A stretch of DNA of 64,000 nt from Scytonema sp. UIC 10036 (GCF_009725235.1 NZ_WJFC01000053.1:1-64000); one strand, 5' to 3'. Shown: positions 55,463 to 64,000, counted from the stretch's first letter. A program made the numbers and translations. Notes: generated by a model not told the origin, from the letters alone.

Positions 55463-55653
55463 ATTGCAAATAGTTGGGAACGCAGAAAATTTATAGTTTT
55501 AGTCGGTCATGAAGTTCAAGATTCCCGTCTTTCTAAAAAGACGGGAATCTGACCAAAGAAGTAAAAAAAAGTTAATGTAAAAGCCTCCAAACCATAGTAC
55601 TTATTATGTATTAATCAATATTTTATGTATTTTAATATCCATGCATGTTATTA
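55463..55653. repeat. Diverged copy of the ribBA 3' end - terminator - higB leader region
   Basis: About 190 bp align with 24705-24895: the ribBA tail (ATTTATAGTTTTAGTC here, ATTTACAGTTTTAGTC there), the hairpin (55519-55550 versus 24761-24793, with compensating changes that keep the stem), and the leader TTATTATGTATTAATCAAT up to ATATCCATGCA, where higB starts in the other copy. No ribBA or higB body follows here. Confidence 0.8.
55519..55550. terminator. Hairpin, paralogue of the ribBA terminator
   Basis: AGATTCCCGTCTTT pairs with AAAGACGGGAATCT. Relative to the copy at 24761 the stem has paired substitutions. It lies 60 bp after brnA and may terminate it. Confidence 0.65.
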
Positions 55654-55716
55654 GGACTTACGCACTGTACAAATTGACCATCATATGCGTCTATGAATAA
55701 TGGTCGTTTCAGACTT

Positions 55717-55744
55717 GTAGGGGCGCAAGGCATTGCGCCCCTAC
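55717..55744. repeat. Perfect 12-bp palindrome GTAGGGGCGCAA
   Basis: GTAGGGGCGCAA, a 4-nt loop GGCA, and the exact complement. A dispersed cyanobacterial palindrome; it follows a TTAGGACTTACGCA sequence (55653-55666) that resembles a miniature-element end. Confidence 0.85.
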
Positions 55745-55748
55745 GCTA

Positions 55749-55904
55749 GGTGATGATGGTTCGCGTTCGTTTTACGATTTGTACCATCCTGGGCGTGTTT
55801 GGCCACAACAAACTCTCTTAGAGTGGTTAACGCAAACTGGGTTTACGAGTATTCGCACACACAAGGATGGTTGAACAGTGTTTGTATCCGCTCAAAAACT
55901 GTAA
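55749..55904 (+). pseudogene. C-terminal remnant, methyltransferase-like
   Basis: A frame without a start reads SFYDLYHPGRVWPQQTLLEW, LTQTGFTSIRTHKDG, TGA (55872), TVFVSAQKL, TAA. The pattern TGF..I.......FVSAQK is like the end of class I SAM methyltransferases. It ends 7 bp before the intact methyltransferase gene, so it may be a truncated relative of a neighbour. Confidence 0.5.
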
Positions 55905-55910
55905 TTTAAT

Positions 55911-56711
55911 ATGAATAAATTCAATTATTACGATCGCATTGCACAAATTTACGACCAAACACGTTGGTTAACAGAATCAGTGGCGGAAGAAGTAGCAGAC
56001 TTTATTCTCGATCTGACTTGTGCAACACTTGAGGCATCTTTTCTAGAACCGGGAGTTGGTACAGGTTTAAATGTTCTTCCTCTTGTCAAACGTGGTTATT
56101 CAGTAACAGGAATAGATATCTCTGAAGAAATGCTGGAGCAGTTCCGTCAAAAAATCAATGGCACTCCTTCCAATTTAAAATTGCTCCAGAAAGATGCCTC
56201 ACAATTACCTTTTCCAGACAACAGTTTTGATGTTATATTAACTGTTCACATGATTCATACTGTCTCCGATTCGAGAGCATTTTTAGATGATATCGATCGC
56301 GTGCTGAAACGTGAAGGCTTTTATCTCAACTGTCAATGGATAACTCCACCAAAGCGGAAAGAGTTTGAAGGTTATTTTCGAGCAATATTGTCCAAGTATG
56401 AAGGTGACAAGCAAGAATCAAAATATGTAAATCCAATCATCCAAGAAATAGACGTGGATAACTATCTCAACAGCAAAGGATATATATCAAATTATTTTAT
56501 TGCAAAGCAATGGGCTGTTAATAACACTGTTGAGGAGCTATTAAATTTCTTCAAATTACGGGCATATGGCTTTTGTTGGCAAGTATCAGATGAGATATTT
56601 CACCGGAGTCTAAATGAGTTTGAAGAGTTTTGTGTTGAACATTATGGTTCTCTGGAAACGGTTCTCTCTTCTGATGCTAAATTTGAAATCTGGGCTTATA
56701 AAATGAGGTGA
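55911..56711 (+). CDS. Class I SAM-dependent methyltransferase
   Basis: A 266-residue methyltransferase of the Methyltransf_11/UbiE-like group. Motif I is FLEPGVGTGLNVLPL (about 44-58), the acidic ribose-binding residue is in VTGIDISEEML, motif post-I is KDASQLPFPDNSFDVI, and motif III VLKREGFYL. The C-terminal half (about 150-266) is helical and defines an unknown substrate. ATG start; the upstream region is remnant DNA, so the promoter is unclear. No biosynthetic neighbours point to the substrate. Confidence 0.85.
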   Translation: MNKFNYYDRIAQIYDQTRWLTESVAEEVADFILDLTCATLEASFLEPGVGTGLNVLPLVKRGYSVTGIDISEEMLEQFRQKINGTPSNLKLLQKDASQLPFPDNSFDVILTVHMIHTVSDSRAFLDDIDRVLKREGFYLNCQWITPPKRKEFEGYFRAILSKYEGDKQESKYVNPIIQEIDVDNYLNSKGYISNYFIAKQWAVNNTVEELLNFFKLRAYGFCWQVSDEIFHRSLNEFEEFCVEHYGSLETVLSSDAKFEIWAYKMR

Positions 56712-56734
56712 AATTAGCAAAAAGACAAGGGACT

Positions 56735-56985
56735 TTGTATCACCTCGTTCCTGGGCTGCTGCCTGGGAATGCCTCACCAGGAGGCGGAGCCTCCTTCGTG
56801 TATGGCGAGGCAGTTGAGGCGCAAGCGAAAGCCAACAAAGCGGACAAAATGTTGGGTTTCGTTCCTCAACCCAACCTACACATTACAGAAGTCGAATTTA
56901 CCCCCCTTAATCCCCCCTTAGAAAGGGGGGAAGCCAGATTTCCTGTTCCCTCCCCTTTCCAAGGGGAGGGCTAGGGTGGGGTAAA
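56735..56985. repeat. Compound dispersed-repeat block
   Basis: Three families in tandem: a CTCGTTCCTGGGC / GGAATGCCTC palindrome relative of 16878-17045, a REP-like palindrome (56851-56879, CGTTCCTC loop), and a CCCCCCTTAG / AAAGGGGGG plus CCCTCCCCTTTCC / AAGGGGAGGG pair. No gene in 56712-57062. Confidence 0.85.
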
Positions 56986-57062
56986 ACATCAGCTCAAACC
57001 TTCATACTTTATATTTCATCATTTACACTTGTATCTAATCAGGAATGGGTAGGAAAGGCGAC

Positions 57063-59615
57063 ATGGCAGTAGAACAATTACGCCGATACAAAGAATATGG
57101 GGAATCTGTACTTCAGAGTTTAGATTTAGTATCGCAAAACCCACCTCCCAGGGATAACTGGGTACCAACAACCATTCACGAGAGCATTCAGCGCCTTCAG
57201 CAATCGGCTAAGAGGGTAGTAGAACTTGCTTCTTCTCCCGTTAAAATCGGTATTATGGGAGAATTCAGCAGTGGAAAAACATTGCTTTTGGGCAGTCTCA
57301 TTGGTTATGCTGATGCTTTACCCGTAAGTGAAACCCCCACAACGGGGAATGTCACTGCAATCCACCTCGTTCAACAACCAGACTTACAAACTACGAAAAT
57401 CAGTCAGTTTGCAGTTGAATATCTTTCTCACGAAGGTGTGAGAGAGTGCCTGTGTTATATGCTAGAAGAAGCAGAACAACGGTCAAAAGCTGCCAATTTA
57501 CCAGCATCAGAACTTGCTCTTTTAAAAGGTTTGTACCCCACATCTCAGGTTGACAGTCACGGGATTTTAAGATGGTGCGAGCAAGCGTGGAGAATTCAAA
57601 GTTTGGAATTAAGATCTCTCTTACGAGAACTCGTGCTTTTCGCTCGTACCTATAGCGTACTTGGAGAAGATATTTGCGGAAAAACCTACCAGATTGATAG
57701 TACTACCGCTCATAAAGGGTTAAGGTTGGCTGAGCCACCTATGAATATTTTAGAACTCAGTTTTGACCAATTACCTCCACCTCCGAAACGTTGGGAAACT
57801 TTAGCACAGCCATCAGCCAAAGATTTACGAAGTAGCTTTTCCCTAATCCGTCGCGTTGATGTGACGGTTGAAGTGTCAAAACAAATTTGGGATTTATCAT
57901 CCCTTCAGGGGACAAATGAATTTATTCTGTTGGACTTTCCAGGATTGGGTGCGGCTGATTCCGGTGTCAGAGACGCCTTTTTGTCTCTGCGGGAATTGAG
58001 AGACGTACAAACTATTCTGCTGCTCCTCAATGGACGATACCCTGGTGGCGTCACTGCTACAAAAATCCGCAGTATGTTGGAACGGGATAAAGGACAAGAC
58101 CTGAGAGATCGAATTATAGTTGGTGTGGGACGCTTTAATCAAATTCCTCTGAGTGGGAGTGATGAGCGATCGCTCGACGATCTTTTAGATGAACCACTCC
58201 TGTCAGAAGAAACCGTCCTCGAACAGCTTAACATTCTCAAACTGATCGTTGCTAGCGCCGGTAATTTGACGACTGAGAAAAAGAATATTGTCTTACTGTC
58301 ACAACTGTACGGACTCACCAAACTAGCAGAACAGTCCTCTTTACTACAAGTTTCTTCCAGAGAGTTTTTATCCGAACTGGATAAACCAAACAAACCAGAT
58401 GAACTTCAACTGCGAGAGAAATGGCGACAGCTTGCAGAAATGCTACCACCTTCAAGTTACTTACACAAACAACTCAGCAATTATGCTGAAGATGGCGGTA
58501 TTAATAAGTTGCGTTCTTTACTAAAAGAACACGTAGCTTTACATGGAATGAAACAACTTGTCGAAGATACAAAAAAAGCATCTGAGGCTTTGAGAAAAGA
58601 ACAAAACAACTTCAAAAACCTATTAGAAGATATTCCCGCTTACATACCAGTCGTTGAAAGCCCCATTTTTCTCACCTTACGAGAAGCCATAGAAAACTTA
58701 GTCACCACCTACAGACAATTCCAAGAAGACTTAGACAAACAACCCATTTTAATTAATCGCAATCACGTAGCCGTTAGCGATATTGTCAAAGATGAGCTAA
58801 CAAATAAAATCTTTTTTGAATGGAGCGAGTGGACATTACTTTTTGACAGAACGAAAAATGGAACTATTGTTCTGACAGAAAGTGAAAGCTTTTTTGAAGA
58901 AGATGAAGTTGATGATTCAATCCCTACAAAAAGTGATGATTTCTACCCAGCATTTGTACAAACCATTCAAGATATGCAAGCCTTTGCTCACGATCGCACC
59001 ACAGAAGCCGTGACAGACTTGTTTGGCAAACTATCCACAGATGTACAACAAGAAAGAGAAAAACTCAGCCCAATTTTGTTACAAGACAAAGAATCATCCA
59101 TTGAGCAAAAATTTGGGAGAAGCCAAGTTCGCTTATTCAGAAACCTGCTGCGTGCGATCGAACCCGCTCAAAGATGGCAAAACCTAATCATTCAACATAG
59201 CGGGCTAGCAGGAGATGCAGTTCCCGTTCATGCAGATGCTTTATTCCCCCTAGCACGTAAAGACGAGCGCCATCAAAATGGTCAAATTTTTGATTGGAGT
59301 CCAGATAAAAAATTCATGGTTTCTCCAAGACCATTTAACCACCAAGTTGCAGTTTTAAGACTGCGAGATGAAATAACTGCGAGTGCGGGATTGCATTTAG
59401 TACAATACGTCAGTCAACTCACCAAGCAAGTCAAAGTGTCTTTCTCCAAAGCTTTAAAAGAAATTGTAGACAATCTGCAAGAACTTTTAAAATCCAAGCA
59501 CGAACCCCTGCTACGACATATCGCCTCTGCAGAAACACAAACCTCAGCCTCCATTCCACCTTGGTTGGATACTCTATCCCAAATCCCAACAATTTCTTAT
59601 CCAGAGGAAATTTAG
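57063..59615 (+). CDS. Dynamin-like GTPase (SrfC-like)
   Basis: An 850-residue protein of the dynamin/P-loop GTPase group. GTPase motifs: P-loop GEFSSGKTLLL near 66, switch I Thr in SETPTTGNVTA, G3 DFPGLGAADSG near 290. The G4 motif is not canonical (VGVGRFNQ). The remainder (about 500-850) is helical and probably forms the stalk, with no clear membrane helix. ATG 57063 is preceded by GGAAAGG; ATG 57045 is also possible. It lies upstream of an SrfB/Hsp70-like gene, the pairing known for srfB/srfC loci, so it probably works with it. Expected role: GTP-driven assembly or membrane remodelling; unproven. Confidence 0.82.
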   Translation: MAVEQLRRYKEYGESVLQSLDLVSQNPPPRDNWVPTTIHESIQRLQQSAKRVVELASSPVKIGIMGEFSSGKTLLLGSLIGYADALPVSETPTTGNVTAIHLVQQPDLQTTKISQFAVEYLSHEGVRECLCYMLEEAEQRSKAANLPASELALLKGLYPTSQVDSHGILRWCEQAWRIQSLELRSLLRELVLFARTYSVLGEDICGKTYQIDSTTAHKGLRLAEPPMNILELSFDQLPPPPKRWETLAQPSAKDLRSSFSLIRRVDVTVEVSKQIWDLSSLQGTNEFILLDFPGLGAADSGVRDAFLSLRELRDVQTILLLLNGRYPGGVTATKIRSMLERDKGQDLRDRIIVGVGRFNQIPLSGSDERSLDDLLDEPLLSEETVLEQLNILKLIVASAGNLTTEKKNIVLLSQLYGLTKLAEQSSLLQVSSREFLSELDKPNKPDELQLREKWRQLAEMLPPSSYLHKQLSNYAEDGGINKLRSLLKEHVALHGMKQLVEDTKKASEALRKEQNNFKNLLEDIPAYIPVVESPIFLTLREAIENLVTTYRQFQEDLDKQPILINRNHVAVSDIVKDELTNKIFFEWSEWTLLFDRTKNGTIVLTESESFFEEDEVDDSIPTKSDDFYPAFVQTIQDMQAFAHDRTTEAVTDLFGKLSTDVQQEREKLSPILLQDKESSIEQKFGRSQVRLFRNLLRAIEPAQRWQNLIIQHSGLAGDAVPVHADALFPLARKDERHQNGQIFDWSPDKKFMVSPRPFNHQVAVLRLRDEITASAGLHLVQYVSQLTKQVKVSFSKALKEIVDNLQELLKSKHEPLLRHIASAETQTSASIPPWLDTLSQIPTISYPEEI

Positions 59616-59792
59616 ATGGAACCAACAGTGGAACAGTTAAAAACATACTGGCGTATGTCAGTAAATGCAAGCAATCTACTTTAGCCCATTAACTTAGTTA
59701 GACTAGATGGAAGAAACAATCGCATTGTCATGCTTGTTGCGGACACAATACAAATAGAAATTTATCCCAACGGAAAGGTAACTGTTCAATGA
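59616..59792 (+). pseudogene. DUF6888 family gene interrupted by TAG
   Basis: ATG 59616 follows directly on the GTPase stop. The frame reads MEPTVEQLKTYWRMSVNASNLL, then TAG (59682-59684), then PINLVRLDGRNN, VMLVADTIQIEIYPNGKVTVQ and TGA. The total length, 58 codons plus stop, is identical to the DUF6888 at 37185-37361. The stop overlaps the DUF6887 start by ATGA. Translation should end after 22 residues unless TAG is suppressed. Confidence 0.7.
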
Positions 59793-59983
59793 CTAAACTT
59801 AATTACAATGCTATGTCCGATAACGACTTGCTAAACTACGTTAAACAACATCCCGAAGATAATGAAGCTTTTTACACATATATTGATAGAAAACGTGCTG
59901 CTAACCCCAATCCAAAACCCATGTCAATAGAAGAAGCCGAAGCTGAATTGCAACGGCGAGTTAGTCAGCATCAGGCTAGCTAG
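59789..59983 (+). CDS. DUF6887 family protein
   Basis: A 64-residue relative of the protein at 36973. Shared core: MSDNDLLNYVKQHPEDNEAFYTYIDR. The C-terminus (SIEEAEAELQRRVSQ) is a charged helix. Start ATG 59789 forms ATGA with the preceding DUF6888 stop. AACGGAAAGG lies about 10 nt upstream. Function unknown. Confidence 0.75.
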   Translation: MTKLNYNAMSDNDLLNYVKQHPEDNEAFYTYIDRKRAANPNPKPMSIEEAEAELQRRVSQHQAS

Positions 59984-60061
59984 TACGTAGGGTATTGCTA
60001 ACCAAAAGCTTGATATAGTGCATGAAAGCTTCAGGAAATCAATAGCTCTCTCACTTCTTAC

Positions 60062-60133
60062 CTCTGCGTACTCTGCGCCTCTGCGGTTCAAAAGTAATTT
60101 ATTTAACCGCAGAGGCGCTCCAGAGCACAGAGA
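60062..60133. repeat. CTCTGCGCCTCTGCGG inverted repeat
   Basis: CTCTGCG..CTCTGCGCCTCTGCGGTT and its near complement AACCGCAGAGGCGC...CAGAG flank an AT-rich loop of about 16 nt. A single-arm relative lies at 42410-42440 before tpsB's stop. Confidence 0.8.
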
Positions 60134-60189
60134 GAGGGTGAGCAATGCTTATCAAAAATTTGATATGGTGGGCAATGCTCACTCAATTC

Positions 60190-60237
60190 CCATTCAAAAT
60201 CTAAAATCTAAAATTCAAAATCTAAAATCCAAAATCC
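60190..60237. repeat. STRR array AAAATCT/AAAATCC before the SrfB-like gene
   Basis: Six or seven AAAATC[TC]-type units end 14 bp before the ATG at 60251, so they occupy the leader. Related TGGATTTT units occur after the same gene (63664-63710). Confidence 0.8.
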
Positions 60238-60250
60238 ACGCATCACAAAA

Positions 60251-63200
60251 ATGTCAGTCAAAATCGAACTATTAAATCGTTACCAACTACGCCTAAAAGA
60301 CGACGATCTTTTACTACTACCCGTTGTTGAAATTAAACCAACTGACAACTTTAACTTACCTCACATTTCCAAAATTGATATCTCTGTCACTGGAACACCA
60401 GAGGATTTGGCACAACAGATACAATCGGCTTATAAAAGTGTCAAGTTTAGTACAAATAAACTACTTAAACTGGCAACTCCACAACGATTAAAGCAAATAG
60501 ATTGCAGGTGGGATCGAGCTTTATCAATGGGTGTCAACTGTATTCTATTGGTTAGTGTGGAATATTTCGATTCAGATGAAATTGGTAATCCAAAACTGTC
60601 TGCTACAAAAATTGCTGTATCTGAATGCAAGATATGGACTAGCGCACCTGTCGAAGAGACAGAAACTAAAATTTCAACCCCACTGATAACACCACCACCT
60701 CCAGGACCTTTTTTTAAATCCGAACCAATACCAGAAATGCAAAAGCCAGAAATTTCCTATCCAGGTTGGTTTGCCATAGATTTTGGTACGTCTAATTCTA
60801 CAATTACACTGTACGATCCTAAAGTGATTGTAACTCCAGATAGTTTTCCCAACGAGCAAGAAGCAAGGTTGCGGGAACGGATGGCATCATGGTTGAATCA
60901 CCGCCCTGTAGATAATATACCGGGTATTAGTCGGGATGCATGGGAACAAGAATGGCAAAAGTTTCTGACTGAACTGAGCAAAGATTTGAAAGAAATGAAT
61001 TCTGTCACGCGCCACAATTTGGGGGATCGACTTTTTCGGGGTGTGAATAATCTTGATTTGTTAGAAACTATCCGGCAAATTGAAATTGGTTTGAGCAAAC
61101 GTCTGAGTTGGTTTCGTCGGGCTGCAAGCAAACGTTTGAATCAAATTTATCACGAAGTTTTCCGCGTACCTCCCTTAGAATGGCAAAGTTTAATACCAGT
61201 AGAATTAGATAAGGATCGCCGTCTGAATGAAATTTCTAGCGAGCTAGAAGTTTCTCATTTGGAACCATCTCTACCGCAAAATAACCGGGTAAAGGTGAAG
61301 GTGGTTTTGGGAGAACAAGCAAAGCAGCACAGACTGGATGCTATTAGGAATGGCGAAGAAATTGAAGGGAGGTTCCTACATTCTCCCAAACGTTACTTTG
61401 GACAAGAACGTTCTTTCCAAATTACACTGAATGGCAACTCTGAAAGCATTGAAGTTAACAAACTCCTTCAAGCTGCTTATGCTCAACTTATAGAGTTAAC
61501 TGAGAAGTACCGCCAACGTTATCCCGGTAGGTGTTCTGAAGGAAAATTCTACCGTGCTGTCGTGACTTATCCAACAATTGCTTCACCGTTTGTACGTCGT
61601 GAAATTGAAAAGTTGGTGGGACAATTGGATATCGAAGATGTGCAGATGGCTTACGATGAAGCTGTATCAGTTGCTCTCTTTTTTCTTTGGCGGGAATTTG
61701 GTGGCGATCTCAATGTCGGGATTGAGTCTTTTAAAACCCGTTGCCGTTATAATGGGGACAAATGGTGGCAAAATGTCCTGGTTTTGGATATTGGTGGCGG
61801 AACGACGGATCTGGCGCTGATTCGCTTAACTTTAGAAGAAATTAACCCCTTTGAGCCAGGAGAAGATCGGGGTGATGGAGGACGATATTACAAACTAACT
61901 CCTAAATTACTGGGTTCTTCCGGTCATTTGCAATTGGGTGGAGAGTTAATTACTCTGCGGTTGTTTTTGTTGTTGAAAGCAGCGATCGCAGACTGTTTGC
62001 TGACGGCTGTTGTCCGCGAAAGTCTGGACAAGGATGTTTTAAAAGTACAACCGGAAGAATTAAGCGATTACTTCTTAGATAATGGCAAATACCTACCTGG
62101 TAGTTTATTAGCTTATGTCGATCGAGAAATTCGAGAAGGTGATGCTTACAAAGACGCATTAAATGCTGCGGAAAAAGTGATTCCCACTCGTTGGAAAAAT
62201 GCTTCATCCCGCGCCCAAACTTTTTACACTCTTTGGGAACACGCAGAAAATGCCAAAATTATACTCGGTCAAAAACGACAAAAAGAGACTCCCGAACCAG
62301 TGTTTGTGCTCAACGGGCAAAAAATCTTTGAGTTGCTGCAACAAAATGATATTCAGTTACCAAGTGAGGCGATCGATACCCTCAGCGTAACCCTGACAGT
62401 GAAGCAATTTGAAAGAGCAGTCTCTCCTGTCATTCGAGAAGCGATCGGTATTGCTCAAGGTTTAATCGAGAACGCCTTTGGAAGCAAATCACCCGAACCT
62501 CAAAATTCCCAAAACCACAAAGAGCAAGTCGATTGGTTTATTTTATCAGGAAAAACCTGCAATCTTGAATTAGTCAGTCGAGAACTTTATCAAGTTTTTA
62601 GTAAGTCAGATTATTTTGTTTGGAATGACGAGCGAGTCACCTTTGAACCAGAATATACAAAGTTGGCAACTTCCGCAGGAGCTTGTTTTGCTGAGAAAAT
62701 TAGACAACTTGGGTTCTCTCCTAAAGATTCAAAAGAATTGTTGCGTAGAGGAGCAAACCAGCTTTATATAGATGTTAAGAATTTATTTTACTTCCTACCG
62801 TGCTCCTTTAAAAGAGAAGTCATTGGAGGAAATTTAGATCCCATTTTCCAAGCAGGACAAGAACTTTATCAACTCCAAGCTAATGACTCTCTCGCCAGAT
62901 TTCGTAGTAGTTGGCAAGGGATGCAATTAACAAACAATATTATCCGTCAGGATTTTGAAAATATCAAACCTCAACTTTGGGGAAGCTACAATGGGGAAGC
63001 GCTCAGAAGAAAACTAGAGATGAGTGAGGAAGATTTTAAAAACCTCATCAAAGTTCAGTTTGAAATCAATCAAAAGCTTGATATTGACTTGCTCCTTTGC
63101 CAGGGCGATCCACACTACTTAATTCCGATTAATATTCCTTGCTTAGATGCAGCAAAAGCGATTTCAACATCAACAGTCATTTCCGATGATTGTCAAGTCA

Positions 63201-63664
63201 TTTGTGATATTGCTGTTAACGTTGCTGAATCGGCAAATGCTTTAAAAACAGATGCCCACACTGTAATTTTTCAAGCTCAGAAAGACTACAGCAACGATTT
63301 AAGAATCTTTCATTATAATGAGGGAGAAGTACAACCGCAAGGAAAGGGATTAATTACTGAATTACCTGCATTTCCTGCCAGTGGAAAACACACTTTTTAC
63401 TTTCAATTCCACAATCCACAATCCAATAAATGGGAACTCATCGGTCAATTACCAGAACCAGAAGTAAAAACCGAATATCCCTGCCGATATTACGTTTCTT
63501 TAAATGAGAAAGGTATTCTGAGAGTGCATGCATTTGAAGTGCCTTACCTAACCTCATCAGATTCAAATTGTCTCAAACAAGAAGGATACGTTTTTCGGGA
63601 TACCCTCCAAGCCCAACCTAATGATGTGAGAGCAGAACGCGATCCCTTCTCTGGAGAACATTAG
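60251..63664 (+). CDS. SrfB-like / Hsp70-actin superfamily protein
   Basis: A 1137-residue cytoplasmic protein. Actin/Hsp70 ATPase motifs are split: phosphate-1 FAIDFGTSNSTITLYD near 172 and phosphate-2 VLDIGGGTTDLAL near 511, with FILSGKTCNLEL and the adenosine-type motif near 770. The large insert of about 240 residues between them and the C-terminal 350-residue beta-rich region fit the virulence-factor SrfB family. It is expected to be an ATP-dependent chaperone-like or filament-forming partner of the GTPase at 57063. An STRR array fills the leader; the gene is followed, 62 bp later, by another ORF with a strong ribosome site. Confidence 0.82.
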   Translation: MSVKIELLNRYQLRLKDDDLLLLPVVEIKPTDNFNLPHISKIDISVTGTPEDLAQQIQSAYKSVKFSTNKLLKLATPQRLKQIDCRWDRALSMGVNCILLVSVEYFDSDEIGNPKLSATKIAVSECKIWTSAPVEETETKISTPLITPPPPGPFFKSEPIPEMQKPEISYPGWFAIDFGTSNSTITLYDPKVIVTPDSFPNEQEARLRERMASWLNHRPVDNIPGISRDAWEQEWQKFLTELSKDLKEMNSVTRHNLGDRLFRGVNNLDLLETIRQIEIGLSKRLSWFRRAASKRLNQIYHEVFRVPPLEWQSLIPVELDKDRRLNEISSELEVSHLEPSLPQNNRVKVKVVLGEQAKQHRLDAIRNGEEIEGRFLHSPKRYFGQERSFQITLNGNSESIEVNKLLQAAYAQLIELTEKYRQRYPGRCSEGKFYRAVVTYPTIASPFVRREIEKLVGQLDIEDVQMAYDEAVSVALFFLWREFGGDLNVGIESFKTRCRYNGDKWWQNVLVLDIGGGTTDLALIRLTLEEINPFEPGEDRGDGGRYYKLTPKLLGSSGHLQLGGELITLRLFLLLKAAIADCLLTAVVRESLDKDVLKVQPEELSDYFLDNGKYLPGSLLAYVDREIREGDAYKDALNAAEKVIPTRWKNASSRAQTFYTLWEHAENAKIILGQKRQKETPEPVFVLNGQKIFELLQQNDIQLPSEAIDTLSVTLTVKQFERAVSPVIREAIGIAQGLIENAFGSKSPEPQNSQNHKEQVDWFILSGKTCNLELVSRELYQVFSKSDYFVWNDERVTFEPEYTKLATSAGACFAEKIRQLGFSPKDSKELLRRGANQLYIDVKNLFYFLPCSFKREVIGGNLDPIFQAGQELYQLQANDSLARFRSSWQGMQLTNNIIRQDFENIKPQLWGSYNGEALRRKLEMSEEDFKNLIKVQFEINQKLDIDLLLCQGDPHYLIPINIPCLDAAKAISTSTVISDDCQVICDIAVNVAESANALKTDAHTVIFQAQKDYSNDLRIFHYNEGEVQPQGKGLITELPAFPASGKHTFYFQFHNPQSNKWELIGQLPEPEVKTEYPCRYYVSLNEKGILRVHAFEVPYLTSSDSNCLKQEGYVFRDTLQAQPNDVRAERDPFSGEH

Positions 63665-63726
63665 ATGCGTGGATTTTAGATGCGTGGATTTTGGATTGAT
63701 TGATTTTGGGTTTAAATGGAGGAATT

Positions 63727-64000
63727 ATGCAGCACCTCAGCAAGTTATTGGAAATTGAAAACTCAAATTTAGCTTGGGTACTGCGATTGGGATTGCACGG
63801 ACTGCGGACTCAATTACAGGAAGCATTAAAGATGGTGCAGAGCGATCCGGGAAACACGGTATGTGAGGAGTTGCTGAGGGAATTGGATATCCTTTTGGAA
63901 CTGGCAAATACACAGCAATTAACTTATGAAAAAACTACTGCACCTGAAAAAGAGGATGCCTCCTGGGAAGATGTGTTGGAACCAGTGGCAACTGACTCGA
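63727..64000 (+). CDS. Third gene of the SrfB-GTPase locus, cut by the window end
   Basis: Partial: 91 residues visible. GGAGG lies 4 nt before ATG 63727. The product begins MQHLSKLLEIENSNLAWVL and is helical and Leu-rich (GLRTQLQEALKM, CEELLRELDILLELANTQQL), then acidic. I do not recognise it. The STRR-like segment 63664-63710 separates it from the SrfB-like gene. By position it is a candidate third component. Confidence 0.7.
   Translation, partial: MQHLSKLLEIENSNLAWVLRLGLHGLRTQLQEALKMVQSDPGNTVCEELLRELDILLELANTQQLTYEKTTAPEKEDASWEDVLEPVATDS

Noticed and set aside
56708..56974. 88-codon frame after the methyltransferase
   Set aside because: It is built almost entirely from dispersed palindromic repeats (GTTCCTGGGC, REP and CCCCCC-type).

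Overview
The window reads as chromosomal DNA of a filamentous, probably heterocyst-forming cyanobacterium of the Nostocales (Scytonema/Tolypothrix/Calothrix/Nostoc-like). The reasons are dense HIP1 octamers (GCGATCGC), heptameric short tandem repeats (STRR) in many spacers, and families typical of these genomes: a Ser/Thr kinase-AAA-GAF-histidine kinase giant, CHASE2-kinase, CHAT-TPR, two-partner secretion, PEP-CTERM, DUF928, DUF3727 and cyanobacterial RibBA. Genus is inferred; no rRNA, tRNA or CRISPR array was seen.

Layout. 1-10.4 kb: a PEP-CTERM exported protein and two giant signalling kinases (+). 10.4-17.3 kb: minus-strand housekeeping block with a HEAT protein, proB, yqeG, DUF3727, ruvX and a GNAT acetyltransferase. 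17.9-24.8 kb: a sensor kinase, eno, argC (-) and ribBA, with STRR arrays around eno. 24.9-27.8 kb: higBA toxin-antitoxin, a REP-associated transposase (RAYT) bracketed by its likely REP palindromes, and a DUF928 protein. 28.1-36.9 kb: a plus-strand operon-like run of a membrane 4Fe-4S protein, an FHA/cyclic-nucleotide-binding part, an FHA-flavoreductase-ferredoxin fusion, and a CHASE2 Ser/Thr kinase. An IS605/IS1341-type tnpB element has landed in the first gene and split it. 36.9-39.6 kb: a minus-strand island of small accessory genes and remnants (DUF6887/DUF6888 pair, hicB with a broken hicA, a zeta-toxin-like remnant, REP elements, repeats resembling transposon-end sites). 39.6-52.1 kb: CHAT-TPR protein, TpsB transporter, a PEP-CTERM protein, a TpsA exoprotein and a second, frameshifted tpsA. 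52.2-56.7 kb: an IS607-type element with a stop-interrupted recombinase and a large TnpB, inserted against a brnTA pair; then a diverged copy of the ribBA-higB intergenic region and a methyltransferase. 57-64 kb: a dynamin-like GTPase, a second DUF6888/DUF6887 pair (first gene interrupted by a stop), an SrfB/Hsp70-like protein, and a further gene cut by the window edge.

Two modules look like under-described systems. In the FHA/redox operon a transmembrane iron-sulfur protein, an NAD(P)H-to-ferredoxin chain carrying phosphothreonine-binding FHA domains, and a sensor Ser/Thr kinase lie in tandem, suggesting phosphorylation-controlled electron transfer. The dynamin + SrfB-like pair resembles the srfB-srfC gene pair of enterobacteria, whose biochemical role is unclear. 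A third candidate is the recurrent DUF6888-DUF6887 cassette with a 4-nt ATGA overlap. Several small accessory genes carry in-frame stops or lack a canonical start codon, which points to decay or to unusual initiation.
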